Assembly (NCBI RefSeq): GCF_014207655.1
Contig: NZ_JACHHJ010000001.1
Span: forward strand, 1,512,037 to 1,576,036
From: Geomicrobium halophilum
Lineage (GTDB): Bacteria; Bacillota; Bacilli; Bacillales; Marinococcaceae
Direction: 5' to 3'
DNA: 64,000 nt
A program made the translations under genes and the position numbers. Below the pieces are notes generated by a model. That model saw only the letters and a program-made list of their open reading frames with translations. It ran no database searches and had not been told where the DNA came from. Shown here in pieces: positions 18,332 through 27,803 of the stretch (the first letter of the stretch is position 1; the number at the start of each line of letters is the position of its first letter).

Positions 18332-18895
18332 GTAACATTACCCCGATTATCAACGATCCCATATAGACTTGACCTTTACGGCTCAGATTAGGCCAAGCGC
18401 CTTGAACCCCGTGAGATTCACGCAAGACAAAATCACCTTCATTAATAATGGGGCTAAAGTATCTCACATTATACGGAGGCATGGATTGAATCATGTAATT
18501 GAATCTCTAAGGAAAGAACAATTGTGTAGTAAGCACTTCTTTCCAGCTACAAAGACCTTCATATGAATATGTATCGTCCTCGTTTCACACCACCCGGGAT
18601 ATTTCGTCGAGAACTCTACCATTCTGTTTTCATCTGGCGACCACGCAAAAACGTTTCATTATTTATTGGCTCAATATGTTCATTATTATCGTCATTTTCA
18701 AGAGCTGCATTATCGTAGCCTGAGTAAATTCCGAAAGCATTGCTATGCAAATATCAACTTTTGCTCCCGGAATTGCTGTGCATCCCTTTACATTTACGAA
18801 TTTTAAGCGTAGCAAAAGATCTTCCCCAGTCTGATTCTCGCGAATATCTCTGCGGTAAGGGGCATCGATCGTTAGTTTTGTCCGTATGAGCTTTC
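18321..18895 (-). pseudogene. intradiol ring-cleavage dioxygenase-like remnant
   Basis: Minus-strand reading with several frameshifts recovers a contiguous intradiol dioxygenase pattern: LTIDAPYRRDIRENQTGEDL, then GAKVDIC, SNAFGIYSGYDNAALEND, ETFLRGRQM, NRMVEFSTKYPGW and the HxH metal-ligand segment TRTIHIHMKVF. It ends with GAWPNLSRKGQVYMGSLIIG and a TGA at 18321. At least three frameshifts and one stop interrupt it, so it is not functional. These enzymes open catechol rings with non-heme Fe(III). No intact aromatic pathway genes are near. Confidence 0.75.
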
Positions 18896-19038
18896 AGCCT
18901 GATCAGGAGGCATCGTTTTTCTTCGTGCGGGCAAGCTTTCCCGCTCGTTCCTCAACATCCATGATCATGTCCAACCATTATAACTCATAAAGCATCATCT
19001 CAATTCAGAACATAGAATTTTTTGATCCCATCCCACCA

Positions 19039-19415
19039 TTATTCCACCGGCAATATTAACAACATGTCATCCAGATCCTCCGGATTCCCGCGTCCGTCGG
19101 TGTTGTTCGTGAGTACGTAGAGGTTATCGTCGTCTGTTTCAAGAACAACGTCCATGTCATCGGTTTCGACATCAAAGCGCATCAGTTCTTCCCCGGCGAG
19201 TCCGCCGACGTAAAAATCACTTTCACCGGCAAATGCTGCACCTGATGGTGCCCACGTGTCATCTCCCGATTCAAATACAGGAGATTCCATCCCTTTTGCT
19301 TTGTGAGCACCGGTGATCCCGGCCAACCATAATTGTTGCCCGCTTCAATTTCGTTGATCTCATCCTGGGCGCTCGGGCCGTGTTCCGAACTGAACAGTCT
19401 TCCGTCCGTCAACTC
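19039..19415 (-). pseudogene. PQQ-dependent aldose sugar dehydrogenase remnant (C-terminal part)
   Basis: Two overlapping minus frames together give GRLFSSEHGPSAQDEINEI and EAGNNYGWPG, then SGDDTWAPSGAAFAGE and FYVGGLAGEELMRFDVE, ending DGRGNPEDLDDMLLILPVE. This is the C-terminal beta-propeller part of soluble glucose/aldose dehydrogenases (YliI type). A frameshift near 19310 separates the halves and the N-terminal two thirds are gone, replaced by the end of the DUF418 gene. Confidence 0.75.
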
Positions 19416-19459
19416 GAGGTCAAGTGATGAACTTTTAAAAGACACATATATACAGATGA

Positions 19460-20566
19460 TCACCTCTTCAACGCAACGATTCTCCCATATGTCCCTATCC
19501 TCCAAAGCCATTCAAACGGACCATAATAAAATTTTTTCAACCAAAAGTGGCTAAAAGTCATTTGTGCCACAAATAAAATAACGCCTATACCTAGAGCAAA
19601 CAGATAGGTTGGTTCCGTCCAAATCCCGATGCCTCCAAAAATTGATCTCCCACTTAGATGAAACACACTAACGAACACAAGTGATTGCATGAGATAATTG
19701 GTAAAAGCCATTTTTCCAATAGCAGTAAACGGCAAGAGGGTCTTTGAAATGATCGTTTTGCTTGTGCCCGTTAGAACAATAAAAAGTATCATTCCAAAAG
19801 TCACAACAAACGGATAAAGAGTTCTCAAAGGATTGTGGGATTCGTCATAATAGAGGCTGATCTTCCCCGCGAAACCGACAACAAGAAAGACAACAGACAG
19901 CACCCACATAAGTTTCCTGCGCTCTCCTATGAATGAGAAAAAACCCTCACGATAGGCGTACATCCCAAAAAGGAAAAAACCTAAATGCCTGACCATGGAA
20001 GAGAATTCATTAATGACATATTCTGTTCCCGTTGGCGATTCCCCTGGACCAAGCAGCAAGTTATTCAACCATGCTTTAAGGGAAAGCTCATATGACGAGT
20101 AATAGCTGATAAGATCCATCCCTACCGTATAGCCGAGCCAAAAAAGTAAGGCGGCTGTCATTAACCATGTTGCTGACAGATTCATAAATAGTAACAACAC
20201 AAATCCGGCCATGGCATACATCAGTAAAATATCCCCCGCCCATATGGCATAACCGTGTATGACCCCTGCAAAAGCCAGCCATAATAACCTTCTAAGTAAC
20301 TTCGGATATGGATTTACGTCCTTTTTTTTTAATCTGTTATAAATAAGCATCAGACTCATGCCAAACATGAACGCAAACAATGGCCTTGCACTATCGTTCA
20401 GTACGATGGATAAAAAATCGTCTACGGCTTGATTTACGGAGGACTGCCCTTCCGTATTTACCTCCGCTAAGCCAGGCACATTGGCTAAAAAAATGGCTAG
20501 TAAAGCCAGTCCGCGCATCTGATCTAAAATATCGATTCTCTGCTCTTTATTACTTTTCAGTGACAT
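19460..20566 (-). CDS. DUF418 domain membrane protein (YeiB family)
   Basis: A 368-residue polytopic membrane protein with about ten hydrophobic segments. The N-terminal RIDILDQMRGLALLAIFLAN and C-terminal FGPFEWLWR-type ending (YYGPFEWLWRIGTYGR) mark the DUF418/YeiB family, which is related to membrane acyltransferase-like proteins of unknown substrate. The start has GAAGAAGG upstream. It is flanked on both sides by remnants of dead genes, but its own frame is complete. Confidence 0.85.
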   Translation of the reverse strand: MSLKSNKEQRIDILDQMRGLALLAIFLANVPGLAEVNTEGQSSVNQAVDDFLSIVLNDSARPLFAFMFGMSLMLIYNRLKKKDVNPYPKLLRRLLWLAFAGVIHGYAIWAGDILLMYAMAGFVLLLFMNLSATWLMTAALLFWLGYTVGMDLISYYSSYELSLKAWLNNLLLGPGESPTGTEYVINEFSSMVRHLGFFLFGMYAYREGFFSFIGERRKLMWVLSVVFLVVGFAGKISLYYDESHNPLRTLYPFVVTFGMILFIVLTGTSKTIISKTLLPFTAIGKMAFTNYLMQSLVFVSVFHLSGRSIFGGIGIWTEPTYLFALGIGVILFVAQMTFSHFWLKKFYYGPFEWLWRIGTYGRIVALKR

Positions 20567-20698
20567 AAAACCTTCTTCTTTTCCTGATTCGCTTAATAAT
20601 TCAATTGATGCTTTTGATGATTACGCTTTATGTTCCATAAAATAAGGATACGAAAAAGAACCCGACTTGCCCATTCGAGTGCCCGTATTTCCAAATTT

Positions 20699-20939
20699 TT
20701 ATAGAATGATGCGCGCTGTGACTTCCCGGTGGGCCTGTTTCTGTTCGATGGGCAAGCCATCCAGCCACGAAGTTGGCGGGGGCTAATATTCATGGGTACT
20801 GTTTCATTTTCAGATGGCCAATGAAAGATCCCTTTCCCAGCCTGCGGTAATGGAGCCAAAAACCGTTGTGCTCCCACTGCAGGGTTTTCAGCTTATCCCA
20901 GAAGACATGGTTTCCTCTTCGACTTGAAAAGTCAACCAT
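20699..20939 (-). pseudogene. IS66 family accessory ORF (TnpB/Orf2) remnant
   Basis: With two frameshifts the minus strand reads FWDKLKTLQWEHNGFWLHYR, RLGKGSF, HWPSENETVPMNISPRQLR and WLDGLPIEQKQAHREVTAR, ending IIL-stop at 20699. This matches the pattern of the IS66 accessory protein (YWDGNGFWLWYKRLEKGRF, then ISPRQLRWLLDGL). The rest of the insertion sequence is not visible, so this is a fragment of a dead element. Confidence 0.75.
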
Positions 20940-21535
20940 GGGTTGGTTCCGTTTCCGGCAACATCTCATCTTGCTTACATCTATTTTTTTCTTTAAGGGT
21001 CATTGCATAACCTGCCGAATGAATGTCTAAGAAGATTATCGCACGCAAGACCCTTTGTTCCTACGTGTATTCTATTTGACGCTTACAGAAAACTCTAAAC
21101 TTCGAAAAAACCTTTTCATCTTAATACCCTTTTTTATAGAACTGGTATATTTAGAATCTCTTTTAGAATAACAATTGGAGTAAATTATAGAAAGGGGACA
21201 ACCTAAAAATCCTGTTGAGTAAAAATAAAGTTGTTTCCGTTTAACGACCGAAAGGCATATTCTTACGTCCAAAATGAAGATGTTTAAATTTTATATTACA
21301 GACGATATTTATGATAAAAAAAGGTGTTTAAAGCTGTAAAAACTGCTCAACAATCGTTAGCAATAGGTAAGCCTTTGAAATTATCTCCAGCTTTTCCCCT
21401 GCTCCGCACAGGGCGTGTTAGTTTCCCTGAACCCTGCGGTCCATCTAACGAGATGTACTATGATGATAAGTTCCTCGTTACCTTCAAGTAAGGACACCAT
21501 CGCCGAAATGCCTTTTGATTTCTAGATTAACGTTT
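20940..21535. other. gene-free stretch downstream of the MATE gene
   Basis: No intact gene found. It has AT-rich DNA, then a conserved-looking plus-strand stretch around 21330-21490 (AAAACTGCTCAACAATCG, then CTGCTCCGCACAGGGCG and ACCTTCAAGTAAGGACAC). That stretch reminds me of the flanks of mobile elements, but I cannot name it. Confidence 0.4.
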
Positions 21536-22969
21536 TCAATTACTCCCATTCTGACGGCTACAACGGGAACTGTGCCAAAAAACTGTCCGCTGTAGTTTTG
21601 AAAAGAATGCCCAGAGTGTTAGCGACCTTAGCATTGTAAACAGAATAAAGGAAAACCATAATCCGTGATTCCCCCATGCCGGCACAGTAAGCCAAACAGA
21701 AATTACAAATATAAGCAAAGAAATAAGCAAAGAGTCTCGTACCGGACCTGCCTGTGTGGCTCCAGTGTAAAACCCATATAATTGAAGTCCTAAAAACCCT
21801 GTGATCGGAAATAAAGTCACCCACCACTCATAAGAAACAGCTGTTGAATATACTTCTTCAATATTCGTGAATAAAGAAATAAGCCAGGATCCACCCACGA
21901 ACATCATTACAGTTAACAAAAAAGCAAGTGCAGCCGACCAAAAACAACCGAGGTAGATAGTACACCTAAACAGCTTTTTATCATTAGCTCCAACTGCCTT
22001 CCCTGCTAAAATACTGCTTGCATTGGCCAGGCCATCAAAAAAATAAGCCATAATAAAATGTAGTTGAAACAAAATGGCGTTTGCTGCAATGATGACTTCC
22101 CCCATCGAAGCTCCGGTCGATGTAAAGATCCCAAAAACAGCCAATAAACATGCGGTCCGGATAAATAAATCTTGATTTACTTTTACCATATGAATCATGG
22201 GTTGAAATGCCAAAATAGATTTGCTCTTAATTATGGAAGGATCTAATGTTATATATTTCATCATAAACAAAAGCCCAATGACAGTAGCAAGGACTTCAGC
22301 AATTAACGTCGCTAATCCTACACCTGCGATTCCCATTTGAACCGAATATACGAAATAAACATTTAATCCCATGTTAAGTAAATTGCATCCTAGCTGTAAT
22401 AAGAGAACAACTCTTACTTTTGCTTTCCCGATCAACCAGCCCAAAATGACATAGTTGAGTAACGTAAATGGTGCCCCCCAAATGCGCACATCGAAATATT
22501 TGCTTCCCTGATCCATCACATTTGCAGAAGGCTGGATGACATACATCGCAAGATCCCAAATAGGCAACTGTAATACCAAGAATAGTAATCCAACACTTGT
22601 AGCTAGAAATGCTGCCCTTAAAAAATTCAGTAATACAGCACCTTCATCCCCAGCACCTACAGCTTGAGCTGTATATCCCGAAGTACTCACACGCAAAAAA
22701 CCAAACAGCCAATATAACGTATTAAAAATCAGGGTGCCAACAGCCACTCCTCCTATATAAGCGGGGTCATCTAAAAAACCAACTACTGCTGTATCTACCG
22801 CACCAAGCAAAGGAGTAGAAATGGTCGCTAAAATCAGTGGAAGAGCCAAAAATAAATATTGTTTATGTGTAATTGTTCCTGCAGGAGCTTCCCCCAATTC
22901 TATCTCTCCTCTTTTACCTGTCTGTCGCTCATATGATTCCGTCACTATGGATATAACGTCCATCATCAT
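21536..22969 (-). CDS. MATE family efflux transporter
   Basis: A 477-residue polytopic protein with about twelve membrane helices in two halves. Typical MATE segments are LALPLILATISTPLLGAVDT at helix 1, a VAVGTLIFNTLYWLFGFLR block and the second-half start QLHFIMAYFFDGLANASSIL. It exports small molecules using Na+ or H+ gradients and is closest in feel to the DinF/NorM-like branch. The start codon is uncertain: three ATGs in a row at the beginning lack a good ribosome site. It is divergent from the nicotianamine synthase-like gene, 518 bases away, so an exporter role for that product is a reasonable but unproven idea. Confidence 0.9.
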   Translation of the reverse strand: MMMDVISIVTESYERQTGKRGEIELGEAPAGTITHKQYLFLALPLILATISTPLLGAVDTAVVGFLDDPAYIGGVAVGTLIFNTLYWLFGFLRVSTSGYTAQAVGAGDEGAVLLNFLRAAFLATSVGLLFLVLQLPIWDLAMYVIQPSANVMDQGSKYFDVRIWGAPFTLLNYVILGWLIGKAKVRVVLLLQLGCNLLNMGLNVYFVYSVQMGIAGVGLATLIAEVLATVIGLLFMMKYITLDPSIIKSKSILAFQPMIHMVKVNQDLFIRTACLLAVFGIFTSTGASMGEVIIAANAILFQLHFIMAYFFDGLANASSILAGKAVGANDKKLFRCTIYLGCFWSAALAFLLTVMMFVGGSWLISLFTNIEEVYSTAVSYEWWVTLFPITGFLGLQLYGFYTGATQAGPVRDSLLISLLIFVISVWLTVPAWGNHGLWFSFILFTMLRSLTLWAFFSKLQRTVFWHSSRCSRQNGSN

Positions 22970-23424
22970 ATAGGGTGTTCCCGTTCATGCGTGGAAGATT
23001 GAACGCCTATTTCTAAATAACCTAGAGAAGCGATGATTACAGTGATTTTCTCTATCTCCGATACAGGCCCATCGTCAACGTTTGGGAAAACCCTATATTT
23101 CATCTGTGTTACAAAAAGAATTGGCTAACCATGTATTAATTCAAACTGTTCATTAAAATTAACGATTATTTCTGTAATCTATACTCTTAGAGTCAACTAA
23201 ATTGGGGGCTAATGTTTTTGAACCTCAAACAACAATGAAATCAACTCACCATTCACTTCATCTGTTTACCTCACTCCTGTACATGCAATTCAGTAAAAAA
23301 GAGGGAGAAAATTCTTGTTCTTAACCCCCCTAATAGACTATTTTTGATGATACTCAATGATCAATCTTTCCTTTTTTTCTAAAAAGCATTTACTTCCCTT
23401 CTCGATTCTGGTTAAATGTCAATC
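22970..23424. other. divergent intergenic region
   Basis: Separates the MATE gene from the Zur box. No coding frame supported. I found no second Zur-like palindrome near the MATE start; ACGATTATTTCTGTAATC near 23162 is only a loose resemblance. Confidence 0.4.
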
Positions 23425-23445
23425 AAATCGTAATTATTACGATTT
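23425..23445. promoter_or_regulatory. Zur box (zinc uptake regulator operator)
   Basis: The core TCGTAATTATTACGA is flanked by AAA and TTT, giving a 21-bp perfect palindrome that matches the published Bacillus Zur operator pattern TCGTAATnATTACGA. It lies 42 bases before the start of the nicotianamine synthase-like gene and overlaps the likely core promoter (TATAAA at 23449-23454). Zn-loaded Zur should repress, so the gene should be expressed under zinc starvation. Confidence 0.88.
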
Positions 23446-23487
23446 AACTATAAAACACAAATCGTTATTTGTTAAGAGGTGAAAAGT

Positions 23488-24318
23488 ATGAATGTATCTT
23501 TATCCAAAAATGATCAAAGAAATGAAATCCTAACGTTTTATAAATATGCCTATCATATTTTAAAAAGAGAAAAAGATTTATCCCCTGCCAATCCTCTCAT
23601 TAATCATACATTATCAAATCTTGTGCATAAACTTTCTTCACCTATTCAACATGCACACATAATTCTCGAACACCCGCATATCCAAGAAATAAAAGACGAT
23701 ATGATAGAACAACTTGCAGCTGCTGAATGTGATATGGAAAAATACTTTGGGTCTTACTTTGTAGAAAATGCTTCTTCTTTGGATGATCTGTCTTCTTTTT
23801 TGTATTGGGAAAATTACAAGGAACTGACAACAACAGAAGTAAATAAGTTACATAACCTTACTTCTTCATGGAAAGAACTCAATCGTATCTGTTTTATAGG
23901 TTCAGGCGCTCTTCCATTAAGTCCCCTTTTAATGTCAAAAGAATTAAATGTCACGATCGATTGTTTAGACGTCGATAAGTCGGCTTACTCGATTGGAAAA
24001 TCCCTGATACACCAACTTCATAAAGATGAACAATTATTCTATAAATATAAAGATGGGAAAAAATTTAATTATCAAGACACCGATCTAGTCGTTATTGCTA
24101 GTTTAGTACCGAACAAAGAGTTGATCATTGAACAAATTCGCCGCACTAATCCAAACACCATCATCGCATTGCGTTCATCCGAGGGGCTTCACACTTTGCT
24201 ATATCACCCTATTAACATATCAATAATAGAACAATTAGGTTATCAATTAATAGGAAACACTTTTGCTAATTCATTTATCATTAATTCAACCTTATTTTTT
24301 GCACATAAAGGATATTGA
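23488..24318 (+). CDS. cntL: nicotianamine/staphylopine synthase-like enzyme (CntL family)
   Basis: A 276-residue protein of the nicotianamine synthase fold. The SAM-binding motif reads FIGSGALPLSPLLMSKELNV at about residues 136-155, matching the FIGSGPLPLT pattern of the family. It is followed by DCLDVDKSAYSIGKSLI. Upstream ECDMEKYF (Glu80) and YWENY (Tyr107 and Tyr110) line up with substrate-pocket residues of archaeal NAS and CntL. The family transfers an aminobutyrate unit from SAM to an amino-acid acceptor. The ATG at 23488 follows AAGAGGTG, giving a length close to S. aureus CntL. A Zur box lies directly upstream. No CntM-type opine dehydrogenase or CntK racemase is in the window. Confidence 0.85.
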   Translation: MNVSLSKNDQRNEILTFYKYAYHILKREKDLSPANPLINHTLSNLVHKLSSPIQHAHIILEHPHIQEIKDDMIEQLAAAECDMEKYFGSYFVENASSLDDLSSFLYWENYKELTTTEVNKLHNLTSSWKELNRICFIGSGALPLSPLLMSKELNVTIDCLDVDKSAYSIGKSLIHQLHKDEQLFYKYKDGKKFNYQDTDLVVIASLVPNKELIIEQIRRTNPNTIIALRSSEGLHTLLYHPINISIIEQLGYQLIGNTFANSFIINSTLFFAHKGY

Positions 24319-24537
24319 TCATTTGCCTATGCTTAATTCCGTGTAGGAAACGTACAGATAGTCAAACCGACGCACCTACACATGCTGGAAACACTGTGAC
24401 ATCGGCATTTATCAATAACATGGGTTCTACTTTTATTATGCACATCAAAAACCTTAATCAACCGGACATAATTATTTGAAGATAACGGATATTATGTACC
24501 TTCGCAATTATAGGATGAAAATAATGGCTATAAAAAA

Positions 24538-24563
24538 ACCGAGAACCTCTAAGATTCCCGGTT
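24538..24563. terminator. probable terminator after the NAS-like gene
   Basis: AACCGaGAA and TTCcCGGTT pair with one mismatch around an eight-base loop. A run of seven A precedes it, so it fits minus-strand termination best. On the plus strand only a short T-stretch follows. Confidence 0.5.
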
Positions 24564-24799
24564 GAATTTACCAATATGCATAACGAAAGAACCTCACGAT
24601 GATGCTATTGTTTCACTTTGACCGTCAGTGGGGACTTAACAAGCCTTTCTCGACAGTTCTCGGATCGGGTACACTGTAATAATTTCCTACAGGACTAGAA
24701 ATGCTGTGCCTTTTGAAAGCGACGAACCCCATCTAAGGTATCTTGCCAAAATAAACATCCGCACTGTATTCTGGCAAAACATTGATGAGCATCTGCTAA

Positions 24800-25120
24800 A
24801 TGCGTTCAACCTCATCACCAGCCACCACTCAGGGTGAGCCTCGGCGAATGATTTTCCATCATACGTGGGAACACCCGTGGATACGTTACCGTTCACCCTT
24901 GACCGGAACGCTTTCATATTGATCCCTGGGCATGCATTTGTTGCATGACCAGGGTATTCGTTGTGCCCTTGCACATAAACGGTATCTACACCTAGATCAG
25001 ATTGAAGGCTTGTACAACCTTCACCATTCCATCTTTCTGTGCTTCCGGCAGATTGCACTATCATTTATAGCACAAACGCCAACAAGTGGCGTATTATGGT
25101 TTCCGACATGATCGCCAACC
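24800..25120 (-). pseudogene. N-acetylmuramoyl-L-alanine amidase (amidase_2) remnant
   Basis: Minus-strand pieces GDHVGNHNTPLVGVCAIND and VYVQGHNEYPGHATNACPGI, followed by NMKAF, are the central and metal-ligand segments of a type-2 amidase (final His and Cys-Pro-Gly). A frameshift and an in-frame stop separate them, and the N-terminal catalytic His region is missing, cut near the ktrB 3' end. The downstream tail (YDGKSFAEAHPEW) belongs to the same dead gene. Confidence 0.7.
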
Positions 25121-25155
25121 GACTTTTTTAGGGATTTTATAAATGACAGGTCTTT

Positions 25156-26496
25156 TTAACCGATAAGCACCTTATCTTCAGGATAACTGATTTTACTGGG
25201 GCGTTGTTTATATGTGAGCGCATATGCAAGTGTCAACGGCCCTAATCGCCCAACGAACATGGTAATCATCATAATGACTTTACCGATAGGGGAAAGTTCC
25301 TCTGTTAGTCCCATGGACAGACCTGCGGTACTAAAGGCTGAGACTACATCAAATAATGTCGTGAGAAAGTGGACATCATAAATATCTTCGGTGATCGTTA
25401 ACAACAGGGTCGCCCCAATGATCCAAGCTAAGGAGCTTACCACAACCGCTAGTGCCCGCATGACCGTTTCCAAGGCAATTTTCCGATGAAAGGCATGGAC
25501 TTGATGGCCACTTCTGAACGTATTGACTGTGGCGAGCACAAGAATGGCAAATGTATTTGTTTTAATTCCCCCGCCAGTACCCCCTGTTGAAGCACCAATA
25601 AACATAAGCACGATAATGAAAAATTGTGAAGCGACAAACATACTACCAATATCAAATGTATTAAATCCTGCACTCCTAGCGGTCGCGCTTTGAAAATAAG
25701 CGGACCATAAACGTTCGGATAAGCTTAATCCTTCGGTTGCCGGATTAAAAAGTCCAACGATAAAAAGAAAAAGGAAGCCTCCGACCAAAAGTACAGCGGA
25801 TGTGACCAAAACAAGTTTGGAATGCAAAGAAAGTTTCCGTAGTGATCGTTGCCGGTATAAGTCTACCAACACCATAAAACCAAGGCCACCCACAATAAAA
25901 AGCACGGACAAGCTAAGATTGACAACGGGATCCCCAATATAATCTTCCATACTGTTGTCAAAAAGGGTAAAACCCGCATTATTAAAGGCCATCACGGAAT
26001 GAAAGAGAGCGGAGTAAGCGGCCTCAGCCCACCCTAATTCACTGCTCCAATGAATCGTAAGAATAATGGTTGTTATGGCTTCCAGAGATAATGCCAAAAG
26101 CAGAATGGTCATCGCTAATCGGATGATCCCCTGTGCTGAAAACGTATTGGTTGTAGGTTGAAGAAGCAAACGATATTTCATACCCATCACTTTTCCAACC
26201 AAAATCGCAACCGATACCCCAAAAATCATAAACCCAAGTCCGCCCAACTGAACGAGCACAATGATAATCGTTTGACCCAAACTTGAAAAGTCCCCGCCGG
26301 GTTCCAATACAGCAAGACCGGTGACACATACCGCTGAAACGGCCATGAATGAGGCGTCTAAAAAACCGACGCTTTCGCCATCAGCTGAAGCTTGCGGGAG
26401 AGCCAACAAAATCGTTCCTATTATAATCAAGATAATAAAACCGAGAATAATCCATTGAGGTGGACTGAATTGAATGGTTTTTTTATGCGAAATCAT
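25156..26496 (-). CDS. ktrB: KtrB/TrkH-type potassium transporter membrane subunit
   Basis: A 446-residue K+ channel-like transporter with four M1-P-M2 repeats. The selectivity-filter glycines sit in SAVCVTGLAV, FNNAGFTLF, SATARSAGFNTF and SAFSTAGLSMG. With KtrA it takes up K+ in exchange or symport with Na+, important in high osmolarity. The ATG at 26496 follows AGTAGGTG and comes 10 bases after the ktrA stop. A longer frame into ktrA is spurious. Length equals B. subtilis KtrB. Confidence 0.93.
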   Translation of the reverse strand: MISHKKTIQFSPPQWIILGFIILIIIGTILLALPQASADGESVGFLDASFMAVSAVCVTGLAVLEPGGDFSSLGQTIIIVLVQLGGLGFMIFGVSVAILVGKVMGMKYRLLLQPTTNTFSAQGIIRLAMTILLLALSLEAITTIILTIHWSSELGWAEAAYSALFHSVMAFNNAGFTLFDNSMEDYIGDPVVNLSLSVLFIVGGLGFMVLVDLYRQRSLRKLSLHSKLVLVTSAVLLVGGFLFLFIVGLFNPATEGLSLSERLWSAYFQSATARSAGFNTFDIGSMFVASQFFIIVLMFIGASTGGTGGGIKTNTFAILVLATVNTFRSGHQVHAFHRKIALETVMRALAVVVSSLAWIIGATLLLTITEDIYDVHFLTTLFDVVSAFSTAGLSMGLTEELSPIGKVIMMITMFVGRLGPLTLAYALTYKQRPSKISYPEDKVLIG

Positions 26497-26506
26497 AAGT
26501 ATGCAC

Positions 26507-27184
26507 CTACTTCGGTCTGCTTTTCTCCCGATAATCTTTTTGAAGGCGACTGATATCCTTATGCTTTCCGATGATCGTAAGAATATCGCCGTGATGAATT
26601 TGATCTTCAATGTGAGGTGAAATATTAACCTCTTCATTTTTATCCTTGATCGCCATCACAATACACCCATACGTTTTGTTAATATTTAATTTCTGGAGAG
26701 TGCAGCCATCCATCGCTTTCGGCGCTCGGATTTCGGCCATATTATACTCAGAGGAAAGCTCCAAATAATCAATCAGGTTATTGGAACTTAGCAAATTTCC
26801 CAGTCGATCTCCCATATCCCGTTCAGGAAAAACAATATTGTCAGCACCGATTTTACTGAGCACTTTCCCATGGTGGTCATCTCTCGCTTTTGCCGTAATC
26901 TCGGCAACATTCAATTCTTTGAGCATCAATGTTGTTAAAATGCTTGCCTGTAAATCTTCGCCGATCCCGACAATCGCATGGGAAAATTTATGTAATCCTA
27001 ATTGCTCTAATGCGTTCTCATCCGTCGAATCTATTTGCACGGCATGCGTAACTTCCGGAGCGATCTCTTGTACGATTTGTTCATCTTTATCAATGGCTAA
27101 AACATCATTTCCATTCTCACTCAGTGTCTTCGTTACACTCTGACCAAATCTTCCAAGGCCGATGACCACAAATTGATTTTTCAT
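26507..27184 (-). CDS. ktrA: KtrA-type RCK regulatory subunit of potassium transporter
   Basis: A 225-residue RCK protein. The nucleotide-binding motif VVIGLGRFGQSVTKTL and the acidic end of strand 2 (VLAIDKDE) form RCK_N. The last 80 residues form RCK_C, which in this family often binds c-di-AMP. It forms the octameric gating ring of KtrAB. The ATG at 27184 was chosen because it begins directly before the Rossmann fold and follows GGGGGTA. It is first in a two-gene operon with ktrB. I saw no ydaO-type c-di-AMP riboswitch upstream. Confidence 0.93.
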   Translation of the reverse strand: MKNQFVVIGLGRFGQSVTKTLSENGNDVLAIDKDEQIVQEIAPEVTHAVQIDSTDENALEQLGLHKFSHAIVGIGEDLQASILTTLMLKELNVAEITAKARDDHHGKVLSKIGADNIVFPERDMGDRLGNLLSSNNLIDYLELSSEYNMAEIRAPKAMDGCTLQKLNINKTYGCIVMAIKDKNEEVNISPHIEDQIHHGDILTIIGKHKDISRLQKDYREKSRPK

Positions 27185-27803
27185 ACCAATACCCCCAAGC
27201 GATAGCCACATTCTGTATAGAATTATATCTAAGTTTTATTCTTATTTTCTGCTGTTAAGTATAACTCAAATTTTAACCTCTAGGCTATAAGCTAACAAAC
27301 AACGTTGAAATTCATTCGCATCCCTTCCAAAATCCTAAAAATAGCCAATCTGAAAAATTACCTTATGATGCGGATTGGTACCCATTTCCCTTTTGCTCAA
27401 ATAACTCTTTGTGGCTGTACCATTGATGACCTTCACTCATACTTCCCTCCTCCCTCTTTTGGCATAAAAAAACGCCCTATACAAGGCGTAAAGTCTACAG
27501 ATGTTAAAGAATCATTTTCATGTTGCCATTTTTCTTTTTATAATACCATCTTCCATTATTCGTATTCCTGTAAAACTCTACTCCTATGATTGAAAACTTA
27601 TAGATATAGTTTTGCATAAAATGACCCCCATCTATTTTCCTGTTTCATTACTGTTGTATTACATATTTTACATTCACCAAGCCTTTGGAATCTAGTATAT
27701 TTACGAAAATGTTTCATAACAAAATGAATACCACATATCTGTAGTCATAAAATCCTGATCTAGACCAAAAAATAACAAAAAGACTTTTTCCTCTTCGTTA
27801 TTT
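27185..27803. other. gene-free stretch upstream of ktrA
   Basis: AT-rich DNA without a supported gene. A short hairpin (ACGCC-CTATACAA-GGCGT) with a preceding A-run lies near 27471-27488 and could terminate leftward transcription. Confidence 0.4.

Noticed and set aside
18369..18566. 65-codon plus-strand frame
   Set aside because: It is antisense to the dioxygenase remnant and has no ribosome site.
20593..20877. 94-codon minus-strand frame as an intact gene
   Set aside because: Part of it is the out-of-frame reading of the IS66 accessory remnant, so it is not an independent gene.
21330..21500. Possible group II intron or IS end
   Set aside because: Resembles flanks of mobile elements from memory, but no domain V fold, reverse transcriptase or terminal repeats could be shown.
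23153..23182. Second Zur-like site for the MATE gene
   Set aside because: ACGATTATTTCTGTAATC lacks the palindromic TCGTAAT/ATTACGA halves.
27185..27460. Possible c-di-AMP (ydaO) riboswitch upstream of ktrAB
   Set aside because: None of the conserved GGGG/GAA motifs of that riboswitch are visible and the region is too AT-rich.
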